DNA from: Hanleya hanleyi
Taxonomy: Eukaryota > Mollusca > Polyplacophora > Lepidopleurida > Hanleyidae
Reading direction: 5' to 3'
DNA: 64,000 bases
NCBI GenBank assembly: GCA_036873755.1
Contig: JAVTVY010025399.1
Location: forward strand, 1 to 64,000
This document shows positions 31,467 to 39,378 of this stretch, piece after piece. The position numbers and the translations under genes are program-made. The notes beneath the pieces are model-generated. The model was not told where the DNA came from. It was given only the letters and a program-made list of their open reading frames with translations, and searched no databases. Each line of letters opens with the position of its first letter. Position 1 is the first letter of the stretch.

Positions 31467-31933
31467 GGTTCGAGGTGTATCCGTTGTCGTGGTAACCCGC
31501 TCTTGTAAATTTGGTACGAGTGAACTGGATTGGTGGTGGGTACAATCTCGGTCGTCGTTGTCTGTTCACTGTCAGGGATGATGATGGAGGTGGGTACAAC
31601 GTGGGTGGTCGTTGTCGGTTCACTGTGAGGGATGAAATCCGGTGGGTCTTGAGACGTAGTGGGCGTACTTGGTGTAGGTGTGGAGCTCGACGTGGCTTGT
31701 ACACGGGGTGTGGTGGTGGTGACTGGGCTCGATACGACTGGTGCTCTCTGTAGACCGATTTCACAGGTGGCTGGTGTTCTCAATTGGTTAAGTAACGTGC
31801 TGACATAGGCTACGTCGTAAAACACACCTCCGTACAACACACTCAGCAGGGTTAGCACTAGTACCCCAAAGCCCACTTGTGCTTTGCGCGTTTTGGAAGA
31901 CGCTGTGTTCAGAGGCAGCTGCTGTTGGTCCAT
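31361..31933 (-). CDS. P1 signal-anchor protein with Thr/Ser/Pro-rich stalk
   Basis: The ATG at 31933 is the first one after a TATA box (CTATAAAG, 31983-31988). A short basic N-tail leads into one hydrophobic helix, VGFGVLVLTLLSVLYGGVFY (~residues 19-38). A ~100-residue region very rich in Thr, Ser and Pro follows (TTTTPRVQATSSSTPTPSTP, TTTTEIVPTT), like a mucin stalk. The last third overlaps the ATPase start in another frame. Topology suggests a type II envelope or membrane protein. No family was recognised. The overlap means the true C-terminus may differ. Confidence 0.5.
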   Translation of the reverse strand: MDQQQLPLNTASSKTRKAQVGFGVLVLTLLSVLYGGVFYDVAYVSTLLNQLRTPATCEIGLQRAPVVSSPVTTTTPRVQATSSSTPTPSTPTTSQDPPDFIPHSEPTTTTHVVPTSIIIPDSEQTTTTEIVPTTNPVHSYQIYKSGLPRQRIHLEPWTLGGSIPSRVSSQDRRVPAKRTSSGSSFNTPTA

Positions 31934-31983
31934 AGCACTGTGGTCGGACGTGGAATGAAGGAGGACGGCAGTGGTGTCTCGCT

Positions 31984-33057
31984 TTATAGTCGTTTCACCT
32001 GGTTGGCTGCGACCCAGGAATTGAAGGAACTGGGCCAGCCTTGCCATTTCACGAAATGAAACAGTTTGCCACGTCGACGTTCTGTTTTCAAAATCTGCTC
32101 CACCGTGTAGTAGTCTTGCTGTGTTTTTACCACAGGCTGTAATTCCGTCTGGTAAAACGTCCGTAGCAACGGTTCCCCTTGAAGATCTTCCAGTTCATAG
32201 ACTCGCTGCTGTCGGGGTAGGCGCCGTTTAATCAGGAAGTGCTCATCGCTCCAGTTGGGCAAGTAACTTTTCTCGAACTTGCCCTTGACTTTACTGATCC
32301 GTACAGGGTCCCCGACCTTGTACACCGCCTTCGTCGTTCGCTGCGATGGCCTGGGGTACAAGACACGCCGGACTTGGGCTTCATTGCGTTGGGTCACGGT
32401 AATGGGGGCTCTCTCTATACTCCGATGATAGGCTCGATTGTAACCCCTCACCAGTTTCGGGAGAACATCGATGTACCGCCTTGTATTCTTATAGGTGAAA
32501 TATTTATACATGCGGCCTTTGAATGTCCTGGTGAACCTTTCCACCACGGAAGCCTTGGTCTCGTTGTACGTATGGAAGAAAAACACCTTCTGGGCTTTCA
32601 GAAACTGTTGGAAGGGTCTGTTGAGGAATTCCGTGCCTTCGTCGGTTTGCAAATACAAAGGTTTGCGCCCGGTCTTGAAGATATCTTTGAACGCCGCTAT
32701 GAGATTCACCCCCGTTTTCGTCCGGATGGGTACCACCCACGCATACTTCGACAGGATATCGATGCACGTCAAGATATACCGATTCCCATCGTTGTGTTTG
32801 GCAAAGGCGCTCATATCGACCAAATCCGCTTGCCACTGTGCATCTATTCCTCCCACGATGACCCGGTTCCGTAGAAAATGGCGACGGACAGAACGATGTA
32901 AGGTATAGGTGTCTTGTTTTCTTAACCAATCTCGGACTTGGGCACGTTGTATCCCCTGGGGTTTGGCCGCTCGATAGAGAGCCGACAATGCACTATAGGC
33001 CGCCGGACTGTCGGGACTGTAGTATAAGTTATCCAACACCTTCTCCCAGCTCTTCAT
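31984..33057 (-). CDS. P1 rve-type integrase with C-terminal chromodomain
   Basis: The ATG at 33057 (MKSWEKVLDNLYYSPDSPAA) lies 36 bases after a TATA box; the frame is open further upstream but without support. 357 aa. The N-terminal region has a winged/HHCC-less helical part (YRAAKPQGIQRAQVRDWL). The catalytic core DDE triad is in WQADLVDM, LQTDEGTEF and NETKASVVERF. A basic SH3-like stretch follows (YKVGDPVRISKVKGKFEKSY). A chromodomain (YYTVEQILKTERRRGKLFHF, then VKWQGWP..FNSWV) ends the protein. This is the Polinton INT architecture; it would insert the element into host chromatin. It is intact, and a truncated second copy lies at 34609-35377. Confidence 0.9.
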   Translation of the reverse strand: MKSWEKVLDNLYYSPDSPAAYSALSALYRAAKPQGIQRAQVRDWLRKQDTYTLHRSVRRHFLRNRVIVGGIDAQWQADLVDMSAFAKHNDGNRYILTCIDILSKYAWVVPIRTKTGVNLIAAFKDIFKTGRKPLYLQTDEGTEFLNRPFQQFLKAQKVFFFHTYNETKASVVERFTRTFKGRMYKYFTYKNTRRYIDVLPKLVRGYNRAYHRSIERAPITVTQRNEAQVRRVLYPRPSQRTTKAVYKVGDPVRISKVKGKFEKSYLPNWSDEHFLIKRRLPRQQRVYELEDLQGEPLLRTFYQTELQPVVKTQQDYYTVEQILKTERRRGKLFHFVKWQGWPSSFNSWVAANQVKRL

Positions 33058-33092
33058 GGTGACAAATGATGATGAACCCTGGCTCTCTCGTT

Positions 33093-33100
33093 TATTTATA
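33093..33100 (-). promoter_or_regulatory. TATA box of integrase
   Basis: TATAAATA followed by AACGAGAGAG on the - strand, 36 bases before ATG 33057. Confidence 0.6.
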
Positions 33101-33563
33101 ACGGTATATCTTGGGCCGGAGTTTCTTTCTGATTTTCTGCGTTGGCTTCTGTCAGCACATTGTCCATGGTAAATAACCAGTCCAACTCGTCTGATGACCG
33201 CTCTTCCTCCGTAAGCACTTGATCCACATCTGCCACGGCATCTTCCAATGAACAAAGAACAGGGTGAAGGGTAAAATGCACTGTACCTCCATCTAGCCGA
33301 GCCAATTGAGCAAAGAAGGGGCTGCGTCGGATGTACACATCGTGACACAAGTGGATGAGATCGCCGTCCAGTTCACCAGACAACACCCGTTTGAATTTGG
33401 TCCAGCCCTCCCGGGACAGACGAATGTGAGCCGGGCACGGTTGTGTAGGGTCCGCATCACAGATGTCTCCCACCTCCTCCATGATATCGACCGTATCCGC
33501 ATACACGTGCAGGAAAACCTCGGGGGTCAAACTGAGATACGCCAGTATTATATGCTCCGTCAT
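33096..33563 (-). CDS. P1 gene A, twin-motif protein (155 aa)
   Basis: MTEHIILAYLSLTPEVFLHV, then a first block IRLSREGWTKFKRVLSGELD, then a second block VYIRRSPFFAQLARLDGGTV followed by HFTLHP, and an acidic tail (TEEERSSDELDW). Gene B and the P2 protein have the same layout: a strand, 'L...GWTKFKRVL', 'IYV.RGPFF..L.R', 'FTL.P'. The spacing R-strand-P-x-x-G/L-strand-W resembles PC4/p15 single-stranded-DNA-binding folds. That is only a suggestion from the pattern. Its 3' end overlaps the integrase promoter. Intact. Confidence 0.6.
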   Translation of the reverse strand: MTEHIILAYLSLTPEVFLHVYADTVDIMEEVGDICDADPTQPCPAHIRLSREGWTKFKRVLSGELDGDLIHLCHDVYIRRSPFFAQLARLDGGTVHFTLHPVLCSLEDAVADVDQVLTEEERSSDELDWLFTMDNVLTEANAENQKETPAQDIPL

Positions 33564-33602
33564 GGTCAGGACGTGAATGGTACCAGATTTGACTGTCTCA
33601 CG

Positions 33603-33610
33603 TATTTATA
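33603..33610 (-). promoter_or_regulatory. TATA box of gene A
   Basis: CTATAAATACGTGAGAC on the - strand, about 40 bases before ATG 33563. Confidence 0.6.
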
Positions 33611-33635
33611 GGGAGAACCCCGTGAGATCAAAGGG

Positions 33636-34136
33636 TCAGGTGGTCATGTCACTGGGCTGACTGAGTCTAGCCAGGTAATCGATGGCATCGTCGGGTTCAT
33701 GGCTAGACAGTTGTTCATTGGGTTCTGCCGCTGCTTCTCTCAGGGCACGAGCCCACTCCAACTCGTCTGATGACCGCTCGTCCGGTGTAAACAGCTGGTC
33801 CACGATAGGCACCACTTTCTCGAAGGCTGTCCACAGATGGGGGTCTAGGGTGAAGCTTCGCGTAGGGTCTTGGTAGCGGCCCAGGCGTGCGAAGAAAGGT
33901 CCACGGTATACGTAGATGGCATTGTCTGTGTGGATGACGTGTCCATCAAGCTCGCCGCTCAACACCCGTTTAAATTTGGTCCAGCCGTCACGGTGTAGCG
34001 TAACCGTATTCGATACGGTCTCAGCGGGCGACCAGCAAACATCTCCATGGTCTTCCACGAGGGTGACTTTATCTTCATAGAAGTGTAACCCCACCTGGGG
34101 TGTTTGGGACAGGATGGCTCGTAGGACGGGTGACAT
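33636..34136 (-). CDS. P1 gene B, twin-motif protein (166 aa)
   Basis: I chose the first ATG (34136, MSPVLRAILSQTPQVGLHFY); the frame upstream lacks an ATG. Blocks: EDKVTLVEDHGDVC, then VTLHRDGWTKFKRVLSGELD, then AIYVYRGPFFARLGRYQDPT and RSFTLDPHLWTAFEKVVP, and an acidic tail with ERSSDELEWA. It is clearly paralogous to gene A (GWTKFKRVLSGELDG is identical). The second 'FTLDPHLW' keeps the tryptophan that gene A lost. I recognise no named family; a PC4-like DNA-binding fold is a guess. TATA box ~51 bases upstream. Intact here, decayed in the second copy. Confidence 0.6.
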   Translation of the reverse strand: MSPVLRAILSQTPQVGLHFYEDKVTLVEDHGDVCWSPAETVSNTVTLHRDGWTKFKRVLSGELDGHVIHTDNAIYVYRGPFFARLGRYQDPTRSFTLDPHLWTAFEKVVPIVDQLFTPDERSSDELEWARALREAAAEPNEQLSSHEPDDAIDYLARLSQPSDMTT

Positions 34137-34186
34137 GCTTGCTCCAATGACGAACGGTGAATGACACACACTCTGTTTGACCCTCG

Positions 34187-34194
34187 TATTTATA
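34187..34194 (-). promoter_or_regulatory. TATA box of gene B
   Basis: CTATAAATACGAGGGTC on the - strand, about 51 bases before ATG 34136. Confidence 0.6.
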
Positions 34195-34203
34195 GTCCCA
34201 CTG

Positions 34204-34530
34204 TCAATACCACAGCGCCAGGGTCAATAGGGCACAGACTATTGTGAGGCCAACCAGCCGGTACTGGTTCGGGCGTGAGCGCTCGTGGTCCATAGCCCGA
34301 GCATCAAGGATGGCTGTCATAGTCCAGTAGTGGTGAGTGATGGCACACCTCTCCATCGAGTGCACTCTGTCCAGGACCGCTTCTGTGAACTCGTTCAGGA
34401 TCTGGCGTCGCCCCTCGTTGTCGTCGCCATCTTCAAACATGGACCGAACCACTGCTCGGTAACCCGTGAATGAATTCACCGCGGTGGCATGCTGTAAAAT
34501 GCGAGTGGCATAGGGCTGGATCTCCGTCAT
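34204..34530 (-). CDS. P1 gene C, tail-anchored small protein (108 aa)
   Basis: MTEIQPYATRILQHATAVNS, a helical hydrophilic body (RRQILNEFTEAVLDRVHSME), a basic stretch (DHERSRPNQYR), then a C-terminal hydrophobic helix LVGLTIVCALLTLALWY ending at the stop. That pattern fits a tail-anchored membrane protein. A second intact copy exists at 36563-36889 (about 90% identical by eye). No homologue recognised. A role in the particle membrane or host membranes is only an inference. Confidence 0.6.
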   Translation of the reverse strand: MTEIQPYATRILQHATAVNSFTGYRAVVRSMFEDGDDNEGRRQILNEFTEAVLDRVHSMERCAITHHYWTMTAILDARAMDHERSRPNQYRLVGLTIVCALLTLALWY

Positions 34531-34576
34531 GGCTCTGCAACCGTAGAAATGAAGGTGTGGGATGCAGAGAGACGTG

Positions 34577-34583
34577 TTTTATA
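34577..34583 (-). promoter_or_regulatory. TATA box of gene C
   Basis: TCTATAAAACACGTCTC on the - strand, 47 bases before ATG 34530. Confidence 0.55.
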
Positions 34584-34608
34584 GACCAGGTCACACATGC
34601 GCGCCTAG

Positions 34609-35377
34609 ACTTTACTGATCCGTACAGGGTCCCCGACCTTGTACACCGCCTTCGGCGTTCGCTGCGATGGCCTGGGGTACAAGACACGCCGGACTTGGGC
34701 TTCATTGCGTTGGGTCACGGTAATGGGGGCTCTCTCTATACTCCGATGATAGGCTCGATTGTAACCCTCACCAGTTTCGGGAGAACATCGATGTACCGCC
34801 TTGTATTCTTATAGGTGAAATATTTATACATGCGGCCTTTGAATGTCCTGGTGAACCTTTCCACCACGGAAGCCTTGGTCTCGTTGTACGTATGGAAGAA
34901 AAACACCTTCTGGGCTTTCAGAAACTGTTGGAACGGTCTGTTGAGGAATTCCGTGCCTTCGTCGGTTTGCAAATACAAAGGTTTGCGCCCGGTCTTGAAG
35001 ATGTCTTTGAACGCCGCTATGAGATTCGCCCCCGTTTTCGTCCGGATGGGTACCACCCACGCATACTTGGATAGGATATCGATGCACGTCAAGATATACC
35101 GATTCCCATCGTTGTGTTTGGCAAAGGCGCTCATATCGACCAAATCCGCTTGCCACTGGGCATCTATTCCTCCCACGATGACCCGGTTCCGTAGAAAATG
35201 GCGACGGACAGATCGATGTAAGGTATAGGTGTCTTGTTTTCTTAACCAATCTCGGACTTGGGCACGTTGTATCCCCTGGGGTTTGGCCGCTCGATAGAGA
35301 GCCGACAATGCACTATAGGCCGCCGGACTGTCGGGACTGTAGTATAAGTTATCCAACACCTTCTCCCAGCGCTTCAT
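34609..35377 (-). pseudogene. P1 integrase, truncated second copy
   Basis: Starts at ATG 35377 (MKRWEKVLDNLYYSPDSPAA) and is nearly identical to the complete integrase through the DDE core. A one-base loss near 34763 breaks the frame just after LPKLVR. The sequence ends at the duplication junction (34609), so the SH3-like part and chromodomain are missing. It has its own TATA box at 35414-35421. Confidence 0.85.
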
Positions 35378-35405
35378 GGTGACAAAATGATGATGGACCC
35401 TGGCT

Positions 35406-35876
35406 CTATCGTTTATTTATAACGGGTATATCTTGGGCCGGAGTTTCTTTCTGATTTTCTTCGTGGGCTTCCACATTGTCCATGGTAAATGACCAGTCCA
35501 ACTCGTCTGATGACCGCTTGATAAGCACTTGATCCACATCTACCACGGCATCTTCCAATGCAGACCATAGATCAGGGTGAAGGGTAAACTGGACTGTACC
35601 CCCATCTAGCCGAGCCAATTGAGCAAAGAAAGGGCCGCGTCGGATGTACACATCGTGACACAAGTGGATGAGATCGCCGTCCAGTTCACCAGACAACACC
35701 CGTTTGAATTTGGTCCAGCCCTCTCGGGACAGACGAATGTGAGCCGGGCACGGTTGTGTAGGATCCGCATCACAGATGTCTTCCACCTGCTCCATGATAT
35801 CGACCGTATCCGCATACACGTGCAGGAAAACCTCGGGGGTCAAGCTGAGATACGCCAGTATCATATGATCCGCCAT
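35406..35876 (-). CDS. P1 gene A', second copy
   Basis: ATG 35876, 156 aa, intact. Same blocks as gene A (LSREGWTKFKRVLSGELDGD, VYIRRGPFFAQLARLDGGTV). The C-terminal acidic region is shortened (KRSSDELDWSF). TATA box CTATAAATACGAGAGAC at 35916-35923, 40 bases upstream. Confidence 0.6.
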   Translation of the reverse strand: MADHMILAYLSLTPEVFLHVYADTVDIMEQVEDICDADPTQPCPAHIRLSREGWTKFKRVLSGELDGDLIHLCHDVYIRRGPFFAQLARLDGGTVQFTLHPDLWSALEDAVVDVDQVLIKRSSDELDWSFTMDNVEAHEENQKETPAQDIPVINKR

Positions 35877-35915
35877 GGTCAGTACGTGAATGGTACCAGA
35901 TTTGACTGTCTCTCG

Positions 35916-35923
35916 TATTTATA
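35916..35923 (-). promoter_or_regulatory. TATA box of gene A'
   Basis: CTATAAATACGAGAGAC on the - strand, 40 bases before ATG 35876. Confidence 0.6.
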
Positions 35924-35959
35924 GGGAGAACCTCGTGAGATCAAAAGGATCAGGTGGTG

Positions 35960-36447
35960 ATATCACTGGGCTGGCTGAGTGTAGCCGGGTAATCAATGGC
36001 ATCGTGATGGGAGTTCATGGCTGAACGATTTGTTCATTGATGCGCCAAATTCTCCGGGCACAGGCCACTCAACTCGTCTGACCCCATCGTCCGGTGTAAA
36101 CAGCTGGTCCACGATAGGCACCACTTTTCTCGAAGGCTGTCCACAGATCGGGGTCTAGGGTGAAACCTCGCGTAGGGTCTTGGTAACGGCCCAGGCGTGG
36201 GAAGAAGGGTCCACGGTGTACGTAGATGGCATTGTCTATTTGGATGAGGTTTCCGTCGAGCTCACCGCTCAACACCCGTTTAAATTTGGTCCAGCCGTCA
36301 CGGTGTAGCGTAACCGTATTAGATACGGTCTCAGCAGGCGACCAGCAAACATCCCCACGCTCTTCCACGAGGGTGACTTTTATCTTCATAGACGTGTAAC
36401 CCCACCCGGGGTGTAAGGGGAAGGATGGCTCGTAGGACTGGTGACAT
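35960..36447 (-). pseudogene. P1 gene B', decayed second copy
   Basis: ATG 36447 (MSPVLRAILPLTPRVGLHVY). The frame shifts by one base in an A-run near 36378. GWTKFKRVLSGELDGN and IYVHRGPFFPRLGRYQDP remain readable. The acidic 3' part around 36050-36110 has lost sequence relative to gene B. A TATATA box sits at 36498-36503. Confidence 0.7.
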
Positions 36448-36562
36448 GCTTGACCCAATGACGAACGGTGAATGACACACACTCTGACTGACCCTCGTAT
36501 ATATCGGTTGCACATACGCGCATCTGTGGAGGCTCTGAAGAGCCGTTCTTTTTCTGTCGCTG

Positions 36563-36889
36563 TCATTGCCACAGCGTCAGGGTCAATAGGGCAAAGACCA
36601 TTACTAGGCCAACGAGCCGTCGCTGGTTTCGGCGTGAGCGCTCGTGATCCATAATCCGGGCATCAAGGATGGCTGTCATAGTCCAGTAGTGGTGGGTGAT
36701 AGCACACCTCTCCATCGTGTGCACTCTGTCGAGGACCGCTTCTGTGAACTCTTTCAGGATCTGGCGTCGCCCCTCGTTATCGTCGCCATCTGCAAACATG
36801 GACCGAACCACTGCTCGGTAACCCGTGAGTGAATTAACCACGGTGGCATGCTGTAAAATGCGAGTGGCATAGGGCTGGATTTCCGTCAT
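36563..36889 (-). CDS. P1 gene C', second copy
   Basis: ATG 36889, 108 aa, intact, with the same body and C-terminal helix (LVGLVMVFALLTLTLWQ). TATA box TCTATAAAACACGTCCC at 36936-36942, 47 bases upstream. Confidence 0.6.
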   Translation of the reverse strand: MTEIQPYATRILQHATVVNSLTGYRAVVRSMFADGDDNEGRRQILKEFTEAVLDRVHTMERCAITHHYWTMTAILDARIMDHERSRRNQRRLVGLVMVFALLTLTLWQ

Positions 36890-37028
36890 GGCTCTGCAAC
36901 CGTAGAAATGAAGGTGTGGGATCCAGAGGGACGTGTTTTATAGACCATGTCACACATGCGCGCGTATACGTAGCTCTACGGGTGTAGTCCGTGATACGTA
37001 CTATTCTGATGGGTTAGTGCAAAAAGAG

Positions 37029-37099
37029 AGCAACAACAGCAAAGATTACAGCGCCGGAGGCGCTCCTGGATCCCCTGGAAAATCTTCTCCACGTTTCAT
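37029..37099 (-). pseudogene. P1 gene X remnant
   Basis: ATG 37099 opens the peptide start MKRGEDFPGDPGAPPA and stops almost at once. The intact P2 counterpart at 42917-43237 begins MRRGEDFPGDPGAPSAEVLP and runs 106 codons. The upstream Gly/Thr-Cys rich leader (CAGCCTGAGC-type repeats) is also shared. Confidence 0.6.
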
Positions 37100-37204
37100 G
37101 GTATAGCTCCGGTGAGGCAGGCTCAGGTTGGGGAGGCTCAGGCAAGTAGCTCCTCTTGAGAGATAGGCTCAGACTGGTCAGGTCAAGCAGGCCAATGAAT
37201 GCAG

Positions 37205-37840
37205 CAATGCCCTAAAAATTCCCACTTTCATACACCTAGATAGAAGTACCCGGATGTAGGCGCGGACGTAGGCGAAAGCATTCTAGTACCCGGATGTAGG
37301 CGCAGACGTGAGCGAAATTCTAGTACCCGTCCATTGGTTCTTTTTATCGATCGCTCATTGGCTCTTTTTCTCGACCGCTGATTGGTCCAAATGGAACTGC
37401 CCATCCTTCCCAGGTTAATTTACAATCCCCTTTTTGGGTTCAAGCTCTGTATATCGATGCCGCAACATTGTTGCCGAACCTTGCCGAAAGGGAGACCTTT
37501 GACCTTTTGACCTGGATGTGACCTTTGACCTTTTGACCCGACATTCATACGCGTACTTCCGGTGATGCCACGCACTTCCGGATAACCCGCGCGCGCGCGC
37601 GCTGCGGCTGGGGCGGGCCGGTCCGGGCCGGGCCGGGAAAAAGCCCACAGACAGGTCAGTACATGCATTCCTATCATGTTCCCAGGTCACACCCCATTCA
37701 CACAGACCCTCATGCATACCCGGATGCAGGCGCAGACGTCAGCGAAATTCTGGCGGGAAAACCCCCACAGACAGGTCAGTACATGTCCTATCATGTTCCA
37801 AGGTCACGTCCCATTCATCCAAACCGGAAATGACGTCATA
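37205..37840. repeat. P1 right terminal inverted repeat (core)
   Basis: Reverse-complement partner of 25030-25530. It contains about three copies of CTAGTACCCGGATGTAGGCG (37246-37330), the ATTGG series, the GATGCCGCAACATTG block, a (CG)n-rich stretch (37590-37620) and AAACCGGAAATGACGTCATA. A duplicated block (AGGTCAGTACATG with 'CCCACAGACAGGT') recurs at 37648 and 37770. Confidence 0.75.
37333..37385. promoter_or_regulatory. ATTGG (CCAAT) array, right TIR
   Basis: ATTGG at 37333, 37357 and 37381, exactly 24 bp apart, separated by CTTTTTATCGATCGCTC and CTCTTTTTCTCGACCGCTG. It mirrors the left TIR array. Confidence 0.6.
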
Positions 37841-37859
37841 CCCCTAATTTTACATGCAC

Positions 37860-38065
37860 CCATCCATGACTGGATGCCCCGTCACGAATGCTTCACTTTG
37901 ATACCTCACTCGACTCCATCGGACCATTAGTGGCCCACCTAGACCGCAAAAAGGTCTATTTCCACACCCGTTTCCCACAATTCCCTGTCTGCGCATGCGC
38001 AGAATGTGGGCAACGGCCGAGACACTACTCCAGGCGGTTGCTTCCTCACATATGCCTCACATGGA
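37860..38065. repeat. Inverted 1.5 units of the ~150-bp flank repeat
   Basis: Reverse complement of the left-flank satellite: GATACCTCACTCGACTCC, AGGTCTATTTCCACACCC, CTGCGCATGCGCAG and a second GGATACCTCACTC. It marks the outer part of the right P1 end. Confidence 0.65.
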
Positions 38066-38189
38066 TACCTCACTCAACGACGACAAGTTGTACATTGCAT
38101 TGTGATTGACAGATGGAGAGAAGAAACGTACATTCCTATGAGTCGGCTGGATGTGGGCAAAAATCCCGCCTTACAATACCATCTCCTTT

Positions 38190-38590
38190 CAGAGGAATCC
38201 GACAAACTATTTGCAAGTTATCGCCCGTGAAGAATTTGAACAGACATCCACGGACAAGACTGTAACGGATACGAAGAAGCGAAACTCAGTGGTGCCACCT
38301 TCAGGCAGATATTGCTAAAATGCAGTAGCAGCCGGCGTCTTGTTGCAAGGAATGGGTATGCCGAATTTCGGGAGAATCCAACAAAGCGTTTGGAAGTTAT
38401 CGCGTGCAAAGAATTTGAATTTGACATCCATGGACAGGAACGGACATGAAGAAGCGAGACACACTGGCGACACTTTCAGGCAGATGTTGCTGAAATACAA
38501 TAGCAGCCGGTGTCTTCGCAAGTAACGCGTATGCCGAATTTCGGGAGAATCCGACAAAGCGTTTGGACGTTATCGCGTCCGTACCCACAT
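38190..38590. repeat. ~173-bp tandem repeat, about two units
   Basis: ATGCCGAATTTCGGGAGAAT recurs at about 38358 and 38531, preceded by CACTTTCAGGCAGAT..GCTGAAAT and CGGACATGAAGAAGCGA. A third, diverged unit lies at 39940-40190. Confidence 0.6.
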
Positions 38591-39029
38591 TCGAACCTTA
38601 AGTGGTTACAATTGTGCAACATTGTAACGAAACATTGTTGAAAAGTTGGCTGCAATGTTGCACAATTATCCCAAAGATGGATGTTTAGTTCAAAAACACC
38701 AAGAAAAAAACACATTTTTAAAATCGTTTCTTATAGAGAAATGACATTTTTAAAATCGTTTCTTATAGAGAAAATCCATCAATTTAGACAGGGTTGTAGA
38801 GAATTGCACAAGGCATTCTTAGGAGGTTAACCACTTTAGAAGAAAAGTAGGCTGTCGCCATCGGGACCCCTCGGGCCGGGCCCAGAGCAATTGTGGAAAT
38901 AATGTTTCTGACCCCAACAACTCACATATTTGGGGTGGGCATAATTTTTCCTGTATGATATAGATCATAGACAGACAAAACAATATAGCAATAGAGCAGT
39001 GATTACCTATAGTAGATGTAGTCGAACGA
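38591..39029. other. Non-coding, short direct repeat
   Basis: ACATTTTTAAAATCGTTTCT plus TATAGAGAAA is duplicated in tandem (38713-38770). Nothing else recognised. Confidence 0.5.
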
Positions 39030-39378
39030 TTACTGTCTATTCACAGCAATCCACACAGGTTTGTGGTAGGAGAAGTAACTCTCCAACACTCCACTTGATG
39101 TATTGGGGGCGTTACTGTAGATGTGGTCTATGGTAGTGTGGAGGTCTGTGGTGGGCAACGGGTGGATACGTTCTTGTAGATTGTAAGTCTCAAAAAAGTC
39201 TAGAAGTTTTCTCTTGTCTGTCTTTTAACAAGTCTATGTTAAAGTCACCAAGGATAACAGTTTGCACGAGAGATGGGGATTGTGACCTGAAGATGGTAAA
39301 CAGTGCATTAATGACATCCTGTACTGGGGATCGGGGAGGGTTGTACAAACCAATGACCAGCATGTCTGTTGACGGACT
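39030..39378 (-). pseudogene. Fragment of a retroelement/Helentron-type EEP endonuclease
   Basis: Reads VIGLYNPPRSPVQDVINALF, VILGDFNIDLL (catalytic motif) and, in a frame shifted by one base near 39208 (an A-run), HTTIDHIYSN and SYHKPVWIAVN (the D-H motif), ending at TAA 39030. The 'IDHIYSN..GVLESYFSYHKP' ending is of the kind seen in endonuclease domains of Helentrons and some LINEs. The rest of the element is absent. The 39379 repeat border truncates it. Confidence 0.6.

Larger units (their letters stand above)
32288..34600. repeat. P1 tandem duplication, unit 1
   Basis: Begins within the integrase (ACTTTACTGATCCG at 32288) and ends after gene C's promoter (CACACATGCGCGC at about 34592). 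The same order of sequence resumes at 34609. The period is ~2.32 kb. It includes the integrase 5' two-thirds, gene A, gene B and gene C. Confidence 0.85.
34609..36960. repeat. P1 tandem duplication, unit 2
   Basis: Same gene order as unit 1 (integrase', A', B', C'), clearly diverged by substitutions and indels, ending near CACACATGCGCGC at 36951-36962. B' has decayed most. Confidence 0.85.
23780..38065 (-). mobile_element. Polinton/Maverick-like element P1
   Basis: Imperfect terminal inverted repeats enclose a single - strand gene set: rve integrase with chromodomain, packaging ATPase, adenovirus-type protease, major and minor capsid proteins and several small proteins. This gene content defines Polintons (adintovirus-like elements). 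No DNA polymerase B domain is present. The exact termini and 6-bp target duplication were not resolved, so the borders given are those of the shared satellite-like flank. The element carries an internal tandem duplication, a retroelement insertion in the protease and several one-base frame breaks. Confidence 0.8.

Noticed and set aside
32239..32908. Long + strand frames opposite the integrase
   Set aside because: Antisense shadows of the integrase core. The same shadows recur in its duplicate.
33057..33348. Longer integrase start
   Set aside because: The extra ~97 codons run through the promoter and the 3' end of gene A. The ATG at 33057 sits just after a TATA box and begins the conserved region shared by the second copy.
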